Part shown: positions 15,481 through 24,218 of the stretch, piece after piece
Layout: every line of letters begins with the position of its first letter
Numbering within the stretch: position 1 is the stretch's first letter
DNA from: UASB124 sp964446935
GTDB lineage: Bacteria > Babelota > Babeliae > Babelales > RVW-14
NCBI GenBank assembly: GCA_964446935.1
Contig: CAYUQI010000001.1
Span: 68,508 to 132,507, forward strand
DNA length: 64,000 nucleotides
Reading direction: 5' to 3'
Position numbers and translations under genes: made by a program
Notes under the pieces: model-generated
The model's database searches: none
What the model saw: only the letters and a program-made list of their open reading frames with translations
What the model was told of the DNA's origin: nothing

Positions 15481-16602
15481 CTATGCAAAACCTACTGAAA
15501 GCCAGATTTCTTCGTTTCTTCTTACTTGTTCCATGGGGAATATTGGAATAAAAAGCTTTTTTAAAAGTGCCTCATTTGGAAATAAATGAGGATTAGATAA
15601 ATAGGTAGGCTTGATGTTTTTATGTGCATTTTTATTTGATGAATTATATTCGTAGGTATCACTGTTGAGTGTTGCCATTTTATCTGAAAGCATAAAATTA
15701 ATAAATTGTTGAGCCCATTCAACACGTTTGCTGCTTTGTGGTATAGCTAAATTTTCGATAATAAGGAGGCTTCCTTCTTTAGGAATGGCAAAATCAAAGC
15801 GATCACTATTATTGAATATTTTGCGCACATAGTTGCTTGATATTAAGGCAATAGGAATAATGTTTGCGAACAGAAAATATTGTGAGCTGTGTACGGTGTA
15901 AGACTCCACCCACTGTTTTTGTTCTATCAGTAATGCTTTGACTTTCTCTAATTCCTGATCAGAAAAAGCATTGGCATGCCCGAAGAGATATAGTCCTGCA
16001 ATGACAATACTATCGCGCGCATCATCTAACATACATAGTCGATATGGAGCGGGAACAAGTCCTTGCTTACGGAGTATCTGTGGGTTTTGGAAAATATAAT
16101 TAAGTGACATATCTTCCGGTTTACATTTGAAAAAATTCTTATCGTATATCAGTCCGTATACATACCATTTGTGAGGAAGTGAATACATATTTTTAGGATC
16201 AAAATTTTGTGTCATAAGTCGATGATCAAGCGATGCAATATTGGGTATTTTTGCATGATCTATTGTGTGTAGTAATCCTTGTGCCCCCAAGCGGTCAATC
16301 ATGTAATCAGAAAGATTGACTACATCATAGTCAGCTCCTTGATTAACTTGAAATTTTGCATAAATTTGTTCATCGATTTCTGCATAGGTAAGGTGGACTT
16401 TTATACCTGTTTCTTGTTCAAATTGTTTGATTGCTTCTGGGCTAAATGTTTCAACAAAGACACAGACGTTGATAGATTTTTCTGGTTTGAAATAATCAAA
16501 AATAAGGGGAGAATAAAAAAATATGAATAGAATTCCTATATAGGCACCGATAATAATGGCTCTATTGGCAATTTGATACAGGAAAGGAGTGCGTAATTTC
16601 AC
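15481..16602 (-). CDS. potD: Spermidine/putrescine ABC transporter, substrate-binding protein
   Basis: 373 residues from a GTG with AAGGGA upstream. A hydrophobic N-terminus (about residues 14-35) without a lipobox suggests the protein stays anchored in the inner membrane. The body has the PotD/type I solute-binding fold: SINVCVFVETFSPEAIKQFEQETGIKV, then DYDVVNLSDYMIDRLGAQGLL and SLPHKWYVYGLIYD. It would capture polyamines in the periplasm for PotABC. It is the last of four pot genes in the order A, B, C, D, all on the minus strand with gaps of 24 bp or less. Exact substrate is not provable from sequence. Confidence 0.88.
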   Translation of the reverse strand: MKLRTPFLYQIANRAIIIGAYIGILFIFFYSPLIFDYFKPEKSINVCVFVETFSPEAIKQFEQETGIKVHLTYAEIDEQIYAKFQVNQGADYDVVNLSDYMIDRLGAQGLLHTIDHAKIPNIASLDHRLMTQNFDPKNMYSLPHKWYVYGLIYDKNFFKCKPEDMSLNYIFQNPQILRKQGLVPAPYRLCMLDDARDSIVIAGLYLFGHANAFSDQELEKVKALLIEQKQWVESYTVHSSQYFLFANIIPIALISSNYVRKIFNNSDRFDFAIPKEGSLLIIENLAIPQSSKRVEWAQQFINFMLSDKMATLNSDTYEYNSSNKNAHKNIKPTYLSNPHLFPNEALLKKLFIPIFPMEQVRRNEEIWLSVGFA

Positions 16603-16626
16603 GTTTTTGATCCCTTGCTTTGCGCG

Positions 16627-17421
16627 TTATTCATAAGGAATAACTTGGTCGGCAATTTTTAAGAAGCATAGCAATACTACTACCAGACTACTAATAACAA
16701 GAAAGCATGTTGAGATAGCATTAATCATTGGATCAATTCCTGCTCTGATCATTGAATACACATATACCGATAGTGTTTGAATTTTAGGGCCCGAACAGAA
16801 AAAAGATATTAAAAAATCATCCATTGAAAGCGTGAAAACAAGGAGTGCAGATGCAAGAAGTGATGGTATGAGCAGCGGAACCAATATTTTACGAACGGTC
16901 TGAAAATATGTTGCACCTAAATCAAGAGAAGCCTCCGTGAGCTCCGGATCAAGTTCCACAAAACGTGCTTTGACAATAGGAATAACAAAACCGAGTCCCA
17001 ACAACGTGTGGCCAGCGATAAGGCTTCCATAACCAAGTGGAATTCTAAAAAAAGTGAAAACACTTAAAATACCAATAGCAAGAACTATTTCTGGTAACAA
17101 AACGTTACTATAAAATAAATTTGCAACAATGTTTGAACGAAACCACCTGCTGGCAACAACAAAACAAGTGCCGATGATAACACTCAATATTGTTGTTGTA
17201 AGTGCAACAATAAGTGATGTTTGTAACGCTTCGAAAATTTCAACAGAATAAAGTAATTTTTTAAACCAACGCAGTGAAAATCCGGCCCATTTCATTGACA
17301 TGGTTGCATCATTAAACGAAAAAACAACGAGTACCAATATTGGTAGATATAAAAAAACGTACGTTAGGCAAAAAATAATAGGGGTAATGATTTTTGAGAA
17401 AAATTGTTTGTTTTCAATCAT
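16627..17421 (-). CDS. potC: Spermidine/putrescine ABC transporter, permease PotC
   Basis: 264 residues, six membrane helices. The binding-protein-dependent permease (EAA) loop is visible as LTEASLDLGATYFQTVRKILVPLLIPSLL, the coupling element that contacts the PotA ATPase. A typical LPILVLVVFSFNDATMSMKWAGFSLRWF follows the first helix, as in PotC proteins. It lies 23 bp after potB and 24 bp before potD. Confidence 0.92.
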   Translation of the reverse strand: MIENKQFFSKIITPIIFCLTYVFLYLPILVLVVFSFNDATMSMKWAGFSLRWFKKLLYSVEIFEALQTSLIVALTTTILSVIIGTCFVVASRWFRSNIVANLFYSNVLLPEIVLAIGILSVFTFFRIPLGYGSLIAGHTLLGLGFVIPIVKARFVELDPELTEASLDLGATYFQTVRKILVPLLIPSLLASALLVFTLSMDDFLISFFCSGPKIQTLSVYVYSMIRAGIDPMINAISTCFLVISSLVVVLLCFLKIADQVIPYE

Positions 17422-17444
17422 TGTTAACTCGATTCATTGGACAA

Positions 17445-18365
17445 CTAACTCCAGAACTCGCGTAATTCGTTATTGGGATGAAATATGGCATGGTTATAAG
17501 CTTCTTTTCTTTTTTGTCTGAGTACTGAGAAGGTATATCCACCTAGTATTACAAGAACTGGTACCATTATTCCAACGATGACTAATGCTGATCCAACTTG
17601 CCAATCGCGTGATCGCAAGAATTTTTCAACGATAACGCTTCCCCAGAATACATATTTGGATCCACCAACAAGTGATGGAATGGCATATTCGCCAAATGAT
17701 GGGATAAAAACAAGAAGAATACCCGAATAAACTCCAGACATTGATAGAGGAAAAACGATGCGTTTAAACGTTTCAAAACGATTTGCACCCAAATCGGCAG
17801 ATGCTTCAAAATAATTTTTGTTCATTTTTTCTAGTACTGCATAGATAGGCAAAATCATGAAGGGTAAATAGCATGAAATCATGACCAATACAATGGTGAA
17901 ATAGTTATTTAATAAATGGTATGAGGGAGAAATAATGCCCAGCGACTGTAAGGTTCGGCTGATAAAACCATTTTTTTCAAGAAGGAAAAACCACGCATAT
18001 ACTTGTACAACCAGGCTTGTCCACGATGGTAAAATAAGAAGAAAAAGAAGATACGTTTTATAGCGCTTTGGAACCTTGAGTGCTAAAAAATACGCGACTG
18101 GATAAGCGATAAGAAAACACAGAAAAGCCGTGAGGGTTGCTAATAAAAATGACTGTACAATAATTCGAAAATAAAGAGAGTTGAAAACTTGGGCATAGTG
18201 AGAAAAAGTAATAACATAAGTTTTAAGCGTTGGTGCATAATCGATGATGCTATGAACAGCAAGAAGTGCAAAAGGCATATATAAGAAAATAAACTGCCAA
18301 AGCAACGCAGGGCATACAAAAACAAAATCAATATCTTGTGTAAATGTTCGTGCTATTCTTTTCAT
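17445..18365 (-). CDS. potB: Spermidine/putrescine ABC transporter, permease PotB
   Basis: 306 residues, six membrane helices. The EAA loop reads YFEASADLGANRFETFKRIVFPLSMSGVYSG. The N-terminal part, LLWQFIFLYMPFALLAVHSI and later LPSWTSLVVQVYAWFFLLEKNG, is typical of PotB. Its start overlaps the potA stop by one base (TAATG), so translation is coupled. Confidence 0.92.
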   Translation of the reverse strand: MKRIARTFTQDIDFVFVCPALLWQFIFLYMPFALLAVHSIIDYAPTLKTYVITFSHYAQVFNSLYFRIIVQSFLLATLTAFLCFLIAYPVAYFLALKVPKRYKTYLLFLLILPSWTSLVVQVYAWFFLLEKNGFISRTLQSLGIISPSYHLLNNYFTIVLVMISCYLPFMILPIYAVLEKMNKNYFEASADLGANRFETFKRIVFPLSMSGVYSGILLVFIPSFGEYAIPSLVGGSKYVFWGSVIVEKFLRSRDWQVGSALVIVGIMVPVLVILGGYTFSVLRQKRKEAYNHAIFHPNNELREFWS

Positions 18366-19468
18366 TAACGTTCCAGCAAAACAACATTTTCTTTTTGGAA
18401 AAATAGATTAACATCGTCGTCGTAATCAATACTTTCTTGTGGGAAATGCTCTTCGTTTTGTTCAAAGACGAGAAGGTAATTGCCATTTTTGAGTCGTACA
18501 CGGTATTGTGTCGAGCGTCCGTAATAAATAATGTCAACGACCTTGCCCGTTAGATGATTTGCAAACCCGTCTTTATGTTTTTTTGATATGAAAATTTTTT
18601 CTGGTCGAATACTCATATAAAGTCTACAGCCAGGGATCATCCAAAATTTTTCACCGGGGGTATAGACGGCAAATAATCCAAGCCCTTCTACTTCTACAGA
18701 GTATTGATCGTTGGTAATGTGGAGTTTGCCCTCTATGATATTGGTGTTTCCAACGAAGGTTGCAACAAATCGTGAAGCCGGGAATTCATAAATTTCTTTA
18801 GGAGTTCCCATTTGCTCAATATGGCCGTCTTTATTCATGATTGCCATTTGGTCGGAAACGGTGAGCGCTTCGAACTGATCATGGGTAACATAAATAAATG
18901 TTGTTTGCAGTTTGTCTTGTAACTCACTCAATTCAATGAGCATTTCCTCCTTGAGTTTGAGGTCAAGTGCGGCTAATGGTTCATCAAGCAATAGTACTTC
19001 TGGCTCATTAATCAATACACGCGCGAGTGCGACTCGCTGTTGTTGGCCGCCGGACAGACTTCGTGGATATTTAGTTTCAAAGCCTGATAAACGAACCATT
19101 TTGAGAGCTTCTAGGACTTTGGTCCTGACTAAATCTTCAGTAATTTTTCGGATACGAAGGCTGTAAGCAACGTTTTCGAAGACAGAAAGATGAGGAAATA
19201 GTGCATACTGTTGAAATACCGTATTAATTTTGCGCTTATATACCGGTTTATGAGTAATATCCTCATTGTCTAAATAAATTTTTCCTGAATCAGCGGTTTC
19301 GAGTCCTGCTAATAATCTGAGGACTGTTGTTTTACCGCATCCGCTTGGTCCGAGCAATGCAAAAAATTGACCAAGAGGGATCTCTAGGCTCAAATTATCT
19401 AAAACAGTTTCACCATCAAATGATTTTGAAATGCGTTCAAGACGAATATATTTCATGTTTTTTGTCAT
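18365..19468 (-). CDS. potA: Spermidine/putrescine ABC transporter, ATPase PotA
   Basis: 367 residues. Walker A is LLGPSGCGKTTVLRLLAG, the Q-loop VFQQYALFPHLSVFENVAY, the signature SLSGGQQQRVALARVL, Walker B VLLLDEPLAALD, and the H-loop YVTHDQFEAL. The C-terminal TOBE-type domain (about 250-367) is present. It energises polyamine uptake through PotB and PotC. Its start overlaps the preceding gene's stop by four bases (ATGA). Confidence 0.94.
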   Translation of the reverse strand: MTKNMKYIRLERISKSFDGETVLDNLSLEIPLGQFFALLGPSGCGKTTVLRLLAGLETADSGKIYLDNEDITHKPVYKRKINTVFQQYALFPHLSVFENVAYSLRIRKITEDLVRTKVLEALKMVRLSGFETKYPRSLSGGQQQRVALARVLINEPEVLLLDEPLAALDLKLKEEMLIELSELQDKLQTTFIYVTHDQFEALTVSDQMAIMNKDGHIEQMGTPKEIYEFPASRFVATFVGNTNIIEGKLHITNDQYSVEVEGLGLFAVYTPGEKFWMIPGCRLYMSIRPEKIFISKKHKDGFANHLTGKVVDIIYYGRSTQYRVRLKNGNYLLVFEQNEEHFPQESIDYDDDVNLFFQKENVVLLER

Positions 19469-20154
19469 CCATTATGGCGCATGCTTTTAATGCGCGCAAA
19501 TATCATAGGAATCACGATGTCTGATAAAGTGCAAGGAATAAGAACTGCACATATAAGAAAGAGGAACACGAATCCCATGTGTGCCCACCACTCTGAAAAC
19601 CCAAAACTTACTAAATATAATATTGATGCCATGGAGCTGACCAAGATGTGAAAAAAATGGAATCCAAGTGAATAGATAATTTTCAAATTATTATCATGTA
19701 AACTCATGGCCCAGCCATTAATCATTCCAACAATGAGAAATGGTAAAACGGTATCAAGGTGTGTAATAAAACACCAGTGAAAATGCATATGGAGGTTGAT
19801 GATTGTGCCTCCAAGATAGGGGAGAAAGGCGTCAGAAATGGTGCAAAAGACAGCTGGAACAATTAGTCCAACAATGATACCGCCAACAATACTTTTGGAA
19901 AACCGGCGAAATGTTAGGACTGTTCCTGTTGCCGCAAAGAGCAAATGTAGAAAGTGAAAATTGTGGAAGAGCCGATAACTTGTTACCGCTTGTTGCTGTT
20001 CAGTAAAAACAGACGAAATAAGGCTTAAAACAATCATACTAATTGCGACGGAAAAAATTGCATAGGGGAAATGGCATAAAAGCTCTTCCCAGACTGTATG
20101 ATGATGTTCAAGGGTAGCATGATCATGCTCATGTGGTTCGTGAAGGTTACTCAT
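19465..20154 (-). CDS. Multi-TM membrane protein with a His-rich N-terminus
   Basis: 229 residues, about six membrane helices from residue 28 onward. The cytoplasmic-looking start is HEPHEHDHATLEHHH, and several more histidines sit inside helices or loops (NFHFLHLLF, NLHMHFHWCFITHLD, LGFHFFHIL). Such clusters suggest binding of a divalent metal, but no known metal-transporter motif is seen and I do not recognise the family. It is the first gene of the run leading into potABCD, lepB and metG, and overlaps potA by four bases, so it may assist or regulate uptake. The region upstream (20155-20277) should hold the promoter. Confidence 0.7.
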   Translation of the reverse strand: MSNLHEPHEHDHATLEHHHTVWEELLCHFPYAIFSVAISMIVLSLISSVFTEQQQAVTSYRLFHNFHFLHLLFAATGTVLTFRRFSKSIVGGIIVGLIVPAVFCTISDAFLPYLGGTIINLHMHFHWCFITHLDTVLPFLIVGMINGWAMSLHDNNLKIIYSLGFHFFHILVSSMASILYLVSFGFSEWWAHMGFVFLFLICAVLIPCTLSDIVIPMIFARIKSMRHNG

Positions 20155-20277
20155 TCTTTTTTTGCCTCTTATGTCTCTTCGATAAGCCTCTGTAAATCAG
20201 GAAAACATACCAATGTGTTAAATATTACTCCATTGACGCGCAAAGTAAAGAAAACATTTTAATAACCATCTTACCTA

Positions 20278-21024
20278 TTATGAGGCTGATACTCGAAATT
20301 GAATATGTAGTTTGCCAGAAAGATCAATAATTGCCCCTGCTGTTGGTTGCTGATCAACAATTTTACATGATGTACAGACATGTTCAGGACTATTTAAATG
20401 AGGCTCTACGTGGAATATTTCTGCTCGAATATTGAACTGGCGGAGTGCTTCTTCTATTTCATTAATCGTTGCCCCTCGAAAGTTAGGCATAATAAAAACC
20501 ATAGGTTTGCCGTCGGAAATATAAACCAGAGCTCGCTTATTGATGAGCTCGCTGGCTGCTGGGGGATAATGGGCGATGCACATGCCCATTGGATAATTGG
20601 TAAGGAGATTTACTTGCGTAAGATCAAAGCCCTTTTTGGCTGCTATTTCCATTACTTCTTTGTGTCTTTTTCCCCATAAATCAGGCATTTGCATCTGATG
20701 TTGTTTGGTTGAAAGAATAACAAACACGGTCTGGTTGGGACGGATTTTTTGTTTAGCGTGGGGAAGCTGATCAATGATGGTGCCTTCTGGTAACATTGGA
20801 TCTTCTCGTTCTTGTAGAAGTCGTATTCCTAGGTGGTGTTGCGAGAGGAGAAAAACCCCTTCTTGGAGCGATTTTCCTATGACATTAGGAGTTTCAAGGT
20901 TGGTTTTGTGTAAAACATACCCAATGATGATATAGCCGAATGCAAAACAGATAAATGGAATGAACCATAATAACGAACGATAGATACTGCGAGAATGAGT
21001 TTTGGCGATGAATGATGGTTTCAT
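20278..21024 (-). CDS. Membrane-anchored PASTA-domain protein without kinase
   Basis: 248 residues. One N-terminal membrane helix (SLLWFIPFICFAFGYIIIGYVL) precedes three PASTA repeats: PNVIGKSLQEGVFLLSQHHLGI, then MPDLWGKRHKEVMEIAAKKGF and MPNFRGATINEIEEALRQFNI. Each has the usual proline-containing ends (LPEGTIIDQLP, YPPAASELI, IVDQQPTAGAIIDL). PASTA repeats bind peptidoglycan or beta-lactams in Ser/Thr kinases and PBPs; here neither partner is attached. A role in cell-wall sensing or division is likely but unproven. It begins 23 bp downstream of the rnpB 3' end, so it is probably on the same transcript. Confidence 0.85.
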   Translation of the reverse strand: MKPSFIAKTHSRSIYRSLLWFIPFICFAFGYIIIGYVLHKTNLETPNVIGKSLQEGVFLLSQHHLGIRLLQEREDPMLPEGTIIDQLPHAKQKIRPNQTVFVILSTKQHQMQMPDLWGKRHKEVMEIAAKKGFDLTQVNLLTNYPMGMCIAHYPPAASELINKRALVYISDGKPMVFIMPNFRGATINEIEEALRQFNIRAEIFHVEPHLNSPEHVCTSCKIVDQQPTAGAIIDLSGKLHIQFRVSAS

Positions 21025-21046
21025 AAGTTTATATTTTTAGTGGCTC

Positions 21047-21431
21047 GTGGTGATGTGAGGTGTACTTGTAAGCTGGATTTTGTTCCATAGTTACCTATGG
21101 CAGCAACCATTTATCTTAGCGACATACCCGCATGTCATTAAGAACAGGAGACTTTCAACATGCCTATTTTGTCTTGCTCCGAATGGGGTTTGCCCAAGAG
21201 GTCTATTGCTATACCTCTGCGTGCGCTCTTACCGCACGGTTTCACCCTTGCCATTTATTACAATGGCGGTTTATTTTCTGTGGCACTTTCCGTGAGCTTA
21301 CGCCCCCCTCGCTTGTGTCTGTAGACCGAGATCGTCAGACCTTACGAGGCATTCTTCCTGTTAGGAGTCCAGACTTTCCTCCCCTTGGCCGAAACCAAGG
21401 AGCGATTGCTCCGCATACCCCACATAACCAC
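21047..21431 (-). ncRNA. rnpB: RNase P RNA
   Basis: The catalytic RNA that trims tRNA 5' leaders. Conserved blocks on the minus strand are GAGGAAAGTC (21372-21381), CACAGAAAATAAACCGCC, AAGGGTGAAACCGTGCGGTAAGAG (21221-21249), CGGAGCAAGACAAAATAGG (about 21162-21181) and ACAAAATCCAGCTTAC (21067-21082). P1 is closed by ATGTGGGG (5') with CCTCACAT (3') plus an outer GTGG/CCAC, which sets the ends at about 21431 and 21047. The overall order matches bacterial type A RNA, about 385 nt. The P15 loop has no GGU. The 5' 90 nt are also covered by the end of an upstream reading frame. Confidence 0.95.
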
Positions 21432-21845
21432 GTATCCTATTAATAGGTTAATAAAAATTTTCATATTTGTCACGCCCCAGGATAGGGGGATTTCCTTAAT
21501 AAATCGGTAAAAAACGATATTTTCCAACATAAAAAAAAGAATGATGCTTATGCCAAAAAGTACCATATGAGCGTGCAGAAGGGTAAATCTGACTTTTTCT
21601 AAAATCCATAGCCAAGGAATGATGAAGAGTAGAATAAATCCATATTGTCCATGGCAGGAAAAATCTTGAAGCAAAAGCGTGAAGAGCGCCAATCCACCGG
21701 CGAGATACTGATTTTTTAGCGGCTGTTGTAGAAGGAGGATAAAAAAATAGGATAACGTACTATAAAAAATCCATTGATAGACGAGTATATTGCCAATTAG
21801 ATCGAATAATAAACACCCAAAGGGTATCAACAATATCGTGATCAT
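21342..21845 (-). CDS. MreD-like multi-TM membrane protein, 3' end overlapping rnpB
   Basis: 167 residues, about five membrane helices. Size, layout and phrases such as LQDFSCHGQYGFILLFIIPWLWILEKV recall MreD, the rod-shape membrane protein, but the match is weak. The start at 21845 is set by a four-base ATGA overlap with the MBL-fold gene. The last 29 residues (after GYVVMWGM, rich in R, S, K and N) are read from DNA that also encodes the 5' end of RNase P RNA; the TAA is at 21342-21344. The hydrophobic part ends just before rnpB, so the basic tail is a by-product of the overlap or a real cytoplasmic tail. Confidence 0.6.
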   Translation of the reverse strand: MITILLIPFGCLLFDLIGNILVYQWIFYSTLSYFFILLLQQPLKNQYLAGGLALFTLLLQDFSCHGQYGFILLFIIPWLWILEKVRFTLLHAHMVLFGISIILFFMLENIVFYRFIKEIPLSWGVTNMKIFINLLIGYVVMWGMRSNRSLVSAKGRKVWTPNRKNAS

Positions 21846-22834
21846 GGTTGCAATGCCTGTGGTTCGCAAAATTTGCAGACATGGAGGTGTTTGGTACCAA
21901 TAAGGGATTGCTGCAAAGCCCATTGCTCTTGAAGCTGTTCAATGGGACCCAAAAATGAATCAGTGCCAAACATAAAGGTGCCCCAATGCATAGGGAACAT
22001 GTGCTGAGCGTCAAGGGCTGCAAGGGCTTGGATTGATTGCGGTGCATCCAAATGGCATTCATCAAGTAACGTACGTGGTTGGTAAGGTGAGATAGGAAGC
22101 ATTGCTGCCAGAAGAGGTCCAAATTTTTGGTTAATGGCTGTAAAGTGACTTCCCCATGCGGTATCGCCAGCAAAGTAAATATTAGTATTGTTGTATGTTA
22201 TCATCCAACTTCCCCAGAGCGATCGATTGGTATCCCAAAGCCCGCGACCGGTCCAATGTTCAGCTGGTAAAAAGGTTATCCTGAGAGACGTGTTGTTTTT
22301 GGTAATAGTGGTTTCATCCCACCAGGTAAATTCTTTGGCCTTATTAAAGCCTCTGGTGAGCAACCAGGTAACGTTGCCTAAGGGGGCAAAGACCGCTGGC
22401 CGGTGCTTGCTGAGCGTAAGCATGCTTTGTTCATCCATATGATCGCGATGATTGTGTGATATGAGTATCAGGTCAATAGGTGGCAGTTGCTGAAGGTCGA
22501 TAGGAGAAGGGAGAAAACGTGGGATAAGTGGTGATATTTCAAAAAACGCAGGGTCGGTGAGGATGTTTAATCCGCCAACTTGAATGAGAAATGTTGCATG
22601 TCCAAGCCATGTAATAACAGGGTTGATGGAGTGTTGTATAAGTGGCGCCGTATCTATCCACTGATGAGCACATGCTGCTGCCTGTGTGCGTGCATTTCGT
22701 ACAAAGTTTTTATTGTTTTTTCGATGTTTGGAAATTATTAGTGACGTATGAACCATATGCTTCATACGTGATACAATTGAATCTTTTGTATTATTGTAAA
22801 ACCGGCCGCAAAAAAGATATGGTTTGTTGTTCAT
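21842..22834 (-). CDS. MBL-fold hydrolase, NAPE-PLD/UlaG-like
   Basis: 330 residues. The family start is VITWLGHATFLIQVGGLNILTDPAF. The metal site reads ISHNHRDHMD (HxHxDH), followed by LPAEHWTGRGLWDTNRSLWGSW, then IYFAGDTAWG and FPMHWGTFMFG. This arrangement is that of N-acyl-phosphatidylethanolamine phospholipase D and its bacterial relatives. The native substrate is not known; membrane phospholipids are one possibility. The N-terminal about 60 residues are basic and outside the domain. It overlaps the MreD-like gene by four bases and lies 80 bp downstream of mnmA. Confidence 0.82.
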   Translation of the reverse strand: MNNKPYLFCGRFYNNTKDSIVSRMKHMVHTSLIISKHRKNNKNFVRNARTQAAACAHQWIDTAPLIQHSINPVITWLGHATFLIQVGGLNILTDPAFFEISPLIPRFLPSPIDLQQLPPIDLILISHNHRDHMDEQSMLTLSKHRPAVFAPLGNVTWLLTRGFNKAKEFTWWDETTITKNNTSLRITFLPAEHWTGRGLWDTNRSLWGSWMITYNNTNIYFAGDTAWGSHFTAINQKFGPLLAAMLPISPYQPRTLLDECHLDAPQSIQALAALDAQHMFPMHWGTFMFGTDSFLGPIEQLQEQWALQQSLIGTKHLHVCKFCEPQALQP

Positions 22835-22914
22835 GGGGATCCGTTAATAACAAATAAAGCCTTTCTATAAAAGAATTATAGGAAGAATGCGGCTTTTTGG
22901 CAAATGAGGGAAGA

Positions 22915-23985
22915 TTATGGTTGTTTGGAGCATTCAGTAATAACCCCACACCCAAGGCAGGTGCCATTATCATAAAAAACAGCAAATTGCCCCTGGGCTA
23001 GCCCTTGGTCATTTCCCTGAATGGTGACTGTGCTGGTTGTTGGCGAAGTGTGAGATAATGAGCACTGATAGGTGAGTTCACCATGGCGGACTTTTGTTTG
23101 CAAATCCGTTTTTTCAGGGGTTGTCCCTGAAATCCAATGCAACTGAGCTACATCAAAATGATTTCGTTGTTTTTCTGGGCTGTAGTAATGATTTGAAATG
23201 TAAACGATATTGCGAGTGGTATCTTTGGCAACAACGAACCATGGACCACCTGAAAGGCCTAACCCCTTGCGTTGGCCGATAGTATAGAACCAAAAGCCTT
23301 CATGTGTTCCGAGTTTTTTTCCTGTTTCATATTCAATCAGATCACCTTCTTTGGTACCCAGATGATGACGAATAAAGTCATCGAAGGGGATCTTGCCCAG
23401 AAAACAAATACCTTGGCTGTCCTTGCGATCTTGATTTGGTAAGTTGAACTGATGCGCCAGTGCTCTGACCTCTGATTTGGTCAAATTGCCGACAGGAAAA
23501 ACAAGCCGTGACAATTGTTCTTGGGACAGATGTGATAGAAAATACGTTTGATCCTTGATGGGGTCTTTGGCTCTTTTTAACAGCCACGTGGTGCCATCAT
23601 AAACAACATTTGCATAGTGGCCGGTGGCTATTTTTTCAAACGAGCTGTCGATTTTTGTAAAGAAGCTTCCAAATTTAATGCGCTGATTACATAAAATATC
23701 AGGGCTTGGGGTTCTTCCTGCCTTTACTTCGGCAATGGTGTATGCAACAACCATGTCGCAGTATTCTTGTTGTAGGGGAACCACGTGAAGTGGAACATTG
23801 AGCTGCTTGCAAATAGTTTCTATGTAGCTAAGATCTTCTTCCCATGGACAGCTGCCAAGATAAGAAAGTTCATCTTCAAGCCAAATTTTAAGATAAAAGG
23901 CCTCAAGCTCGTGCCCCTGATCTTTGAGCAATCGTAGGGATACTGAGCTATCAACACCACCAGAAACGAGTACGGCAATTTTCAT
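22915..23985 (-). CDS. mnmA: tRNA-specific 2-thiouridylase
   Basis: 356 residues. It thiolates U34 of Lys, Glu and Gln tRNAs. The PP-loop is VLVSGGVDSSVSLRLL, the nucleophile cysteine is in DILCNQRIKFG, ATGHYA follows, and the second catalytic cysteine is in DSQGICFLGKI. QRKGLGLSGGPWFVV and the C-terminal beta-barrel complete the family. The end carries three closely spaced cysteines (CLGCGVITEC), which is not typical of the family. Probable promoter at 24042-24069. Confidence 0.96.
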   Translation of the reverse strand: MKIAVLVSGGVDSSVSLRLLKDQGHELEAFYLKIWLEDELSYLGSCPWEEDLSYIETICKQLNVPLHVVPLQQEYCDMVVAYTIAEVKAGRTPSPDILCNQRIKFGSFFTKIDSSFEKIATGHYANVVYDGTTWLLKRAKDPIKDQTYFLSHLSQEQLSRLVFPVGNLTKSEVRALAHQFNLPNQDRKDSQGICFLGKIPFDDFIRHHLGTKEGDLIEYETGKKLGTHEGFWFYTIGQRKGLGLSGGPWFVVAKDTTRNIVYISNHYYSPEKQRNHFDVAQLHWISGTTPEKTDLQTKVRHGELTYQCSLSHTSPTTSTVTIQGNDQGLAQGQFAVFYDNGTCLGCGVITECSKQP

Positions 23986-24041
23986 CGTATCTACATTCCC
24001 TTTAAAATTGTAACCACCCTTATTTATTTTTCATAATAGTA

Positions 24042-24069
24042 ATTATAACAAGAATTATTCCTTATTCAA
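24042..24069 (-). promoter_or_regulatory. Likely promoter of mnmA
   Basis: On the minus strand TTGAAT (24064-24069) is followed after 16 bases by a perfect TATAAT (24042-24047). The mnmA start codon is 57 bases downstream. Confidence 0.45.
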
Positions 24070-24218
24070 GGGCCTATTTATTAACGTTAGTCTTTTTCTT
24101 GGTGCGGTTGCTATGAAAATGGCTCAATCGGCCCTGTTCAAGCGTCCTTTTGACAATAGAGTCCGTACAAATTAAGCTTGGAGAAGGTTTTAAAGTAGCT
24201 TAATCTATGGGGGATTTC

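Noticed and set aside
15402..15488. Longer lepB start at 15488
   Set aside because: It begins with TTG, overlaps the potD stop and adds residues not seen in LepB proteins.
21080..21443. Plus-strand reading frames of 71 and 103 residues
   Set aside because: They are antisense to the conserved RNase P RNA and show no protein-like pattern.
24207..24218. ATG at 24207 as the start of the first ankyrin gene
   Set aside because: The same bases serve as the G-rich leader in the tandem paralogue; the GTG at 24219 gives a matching signal peptide.
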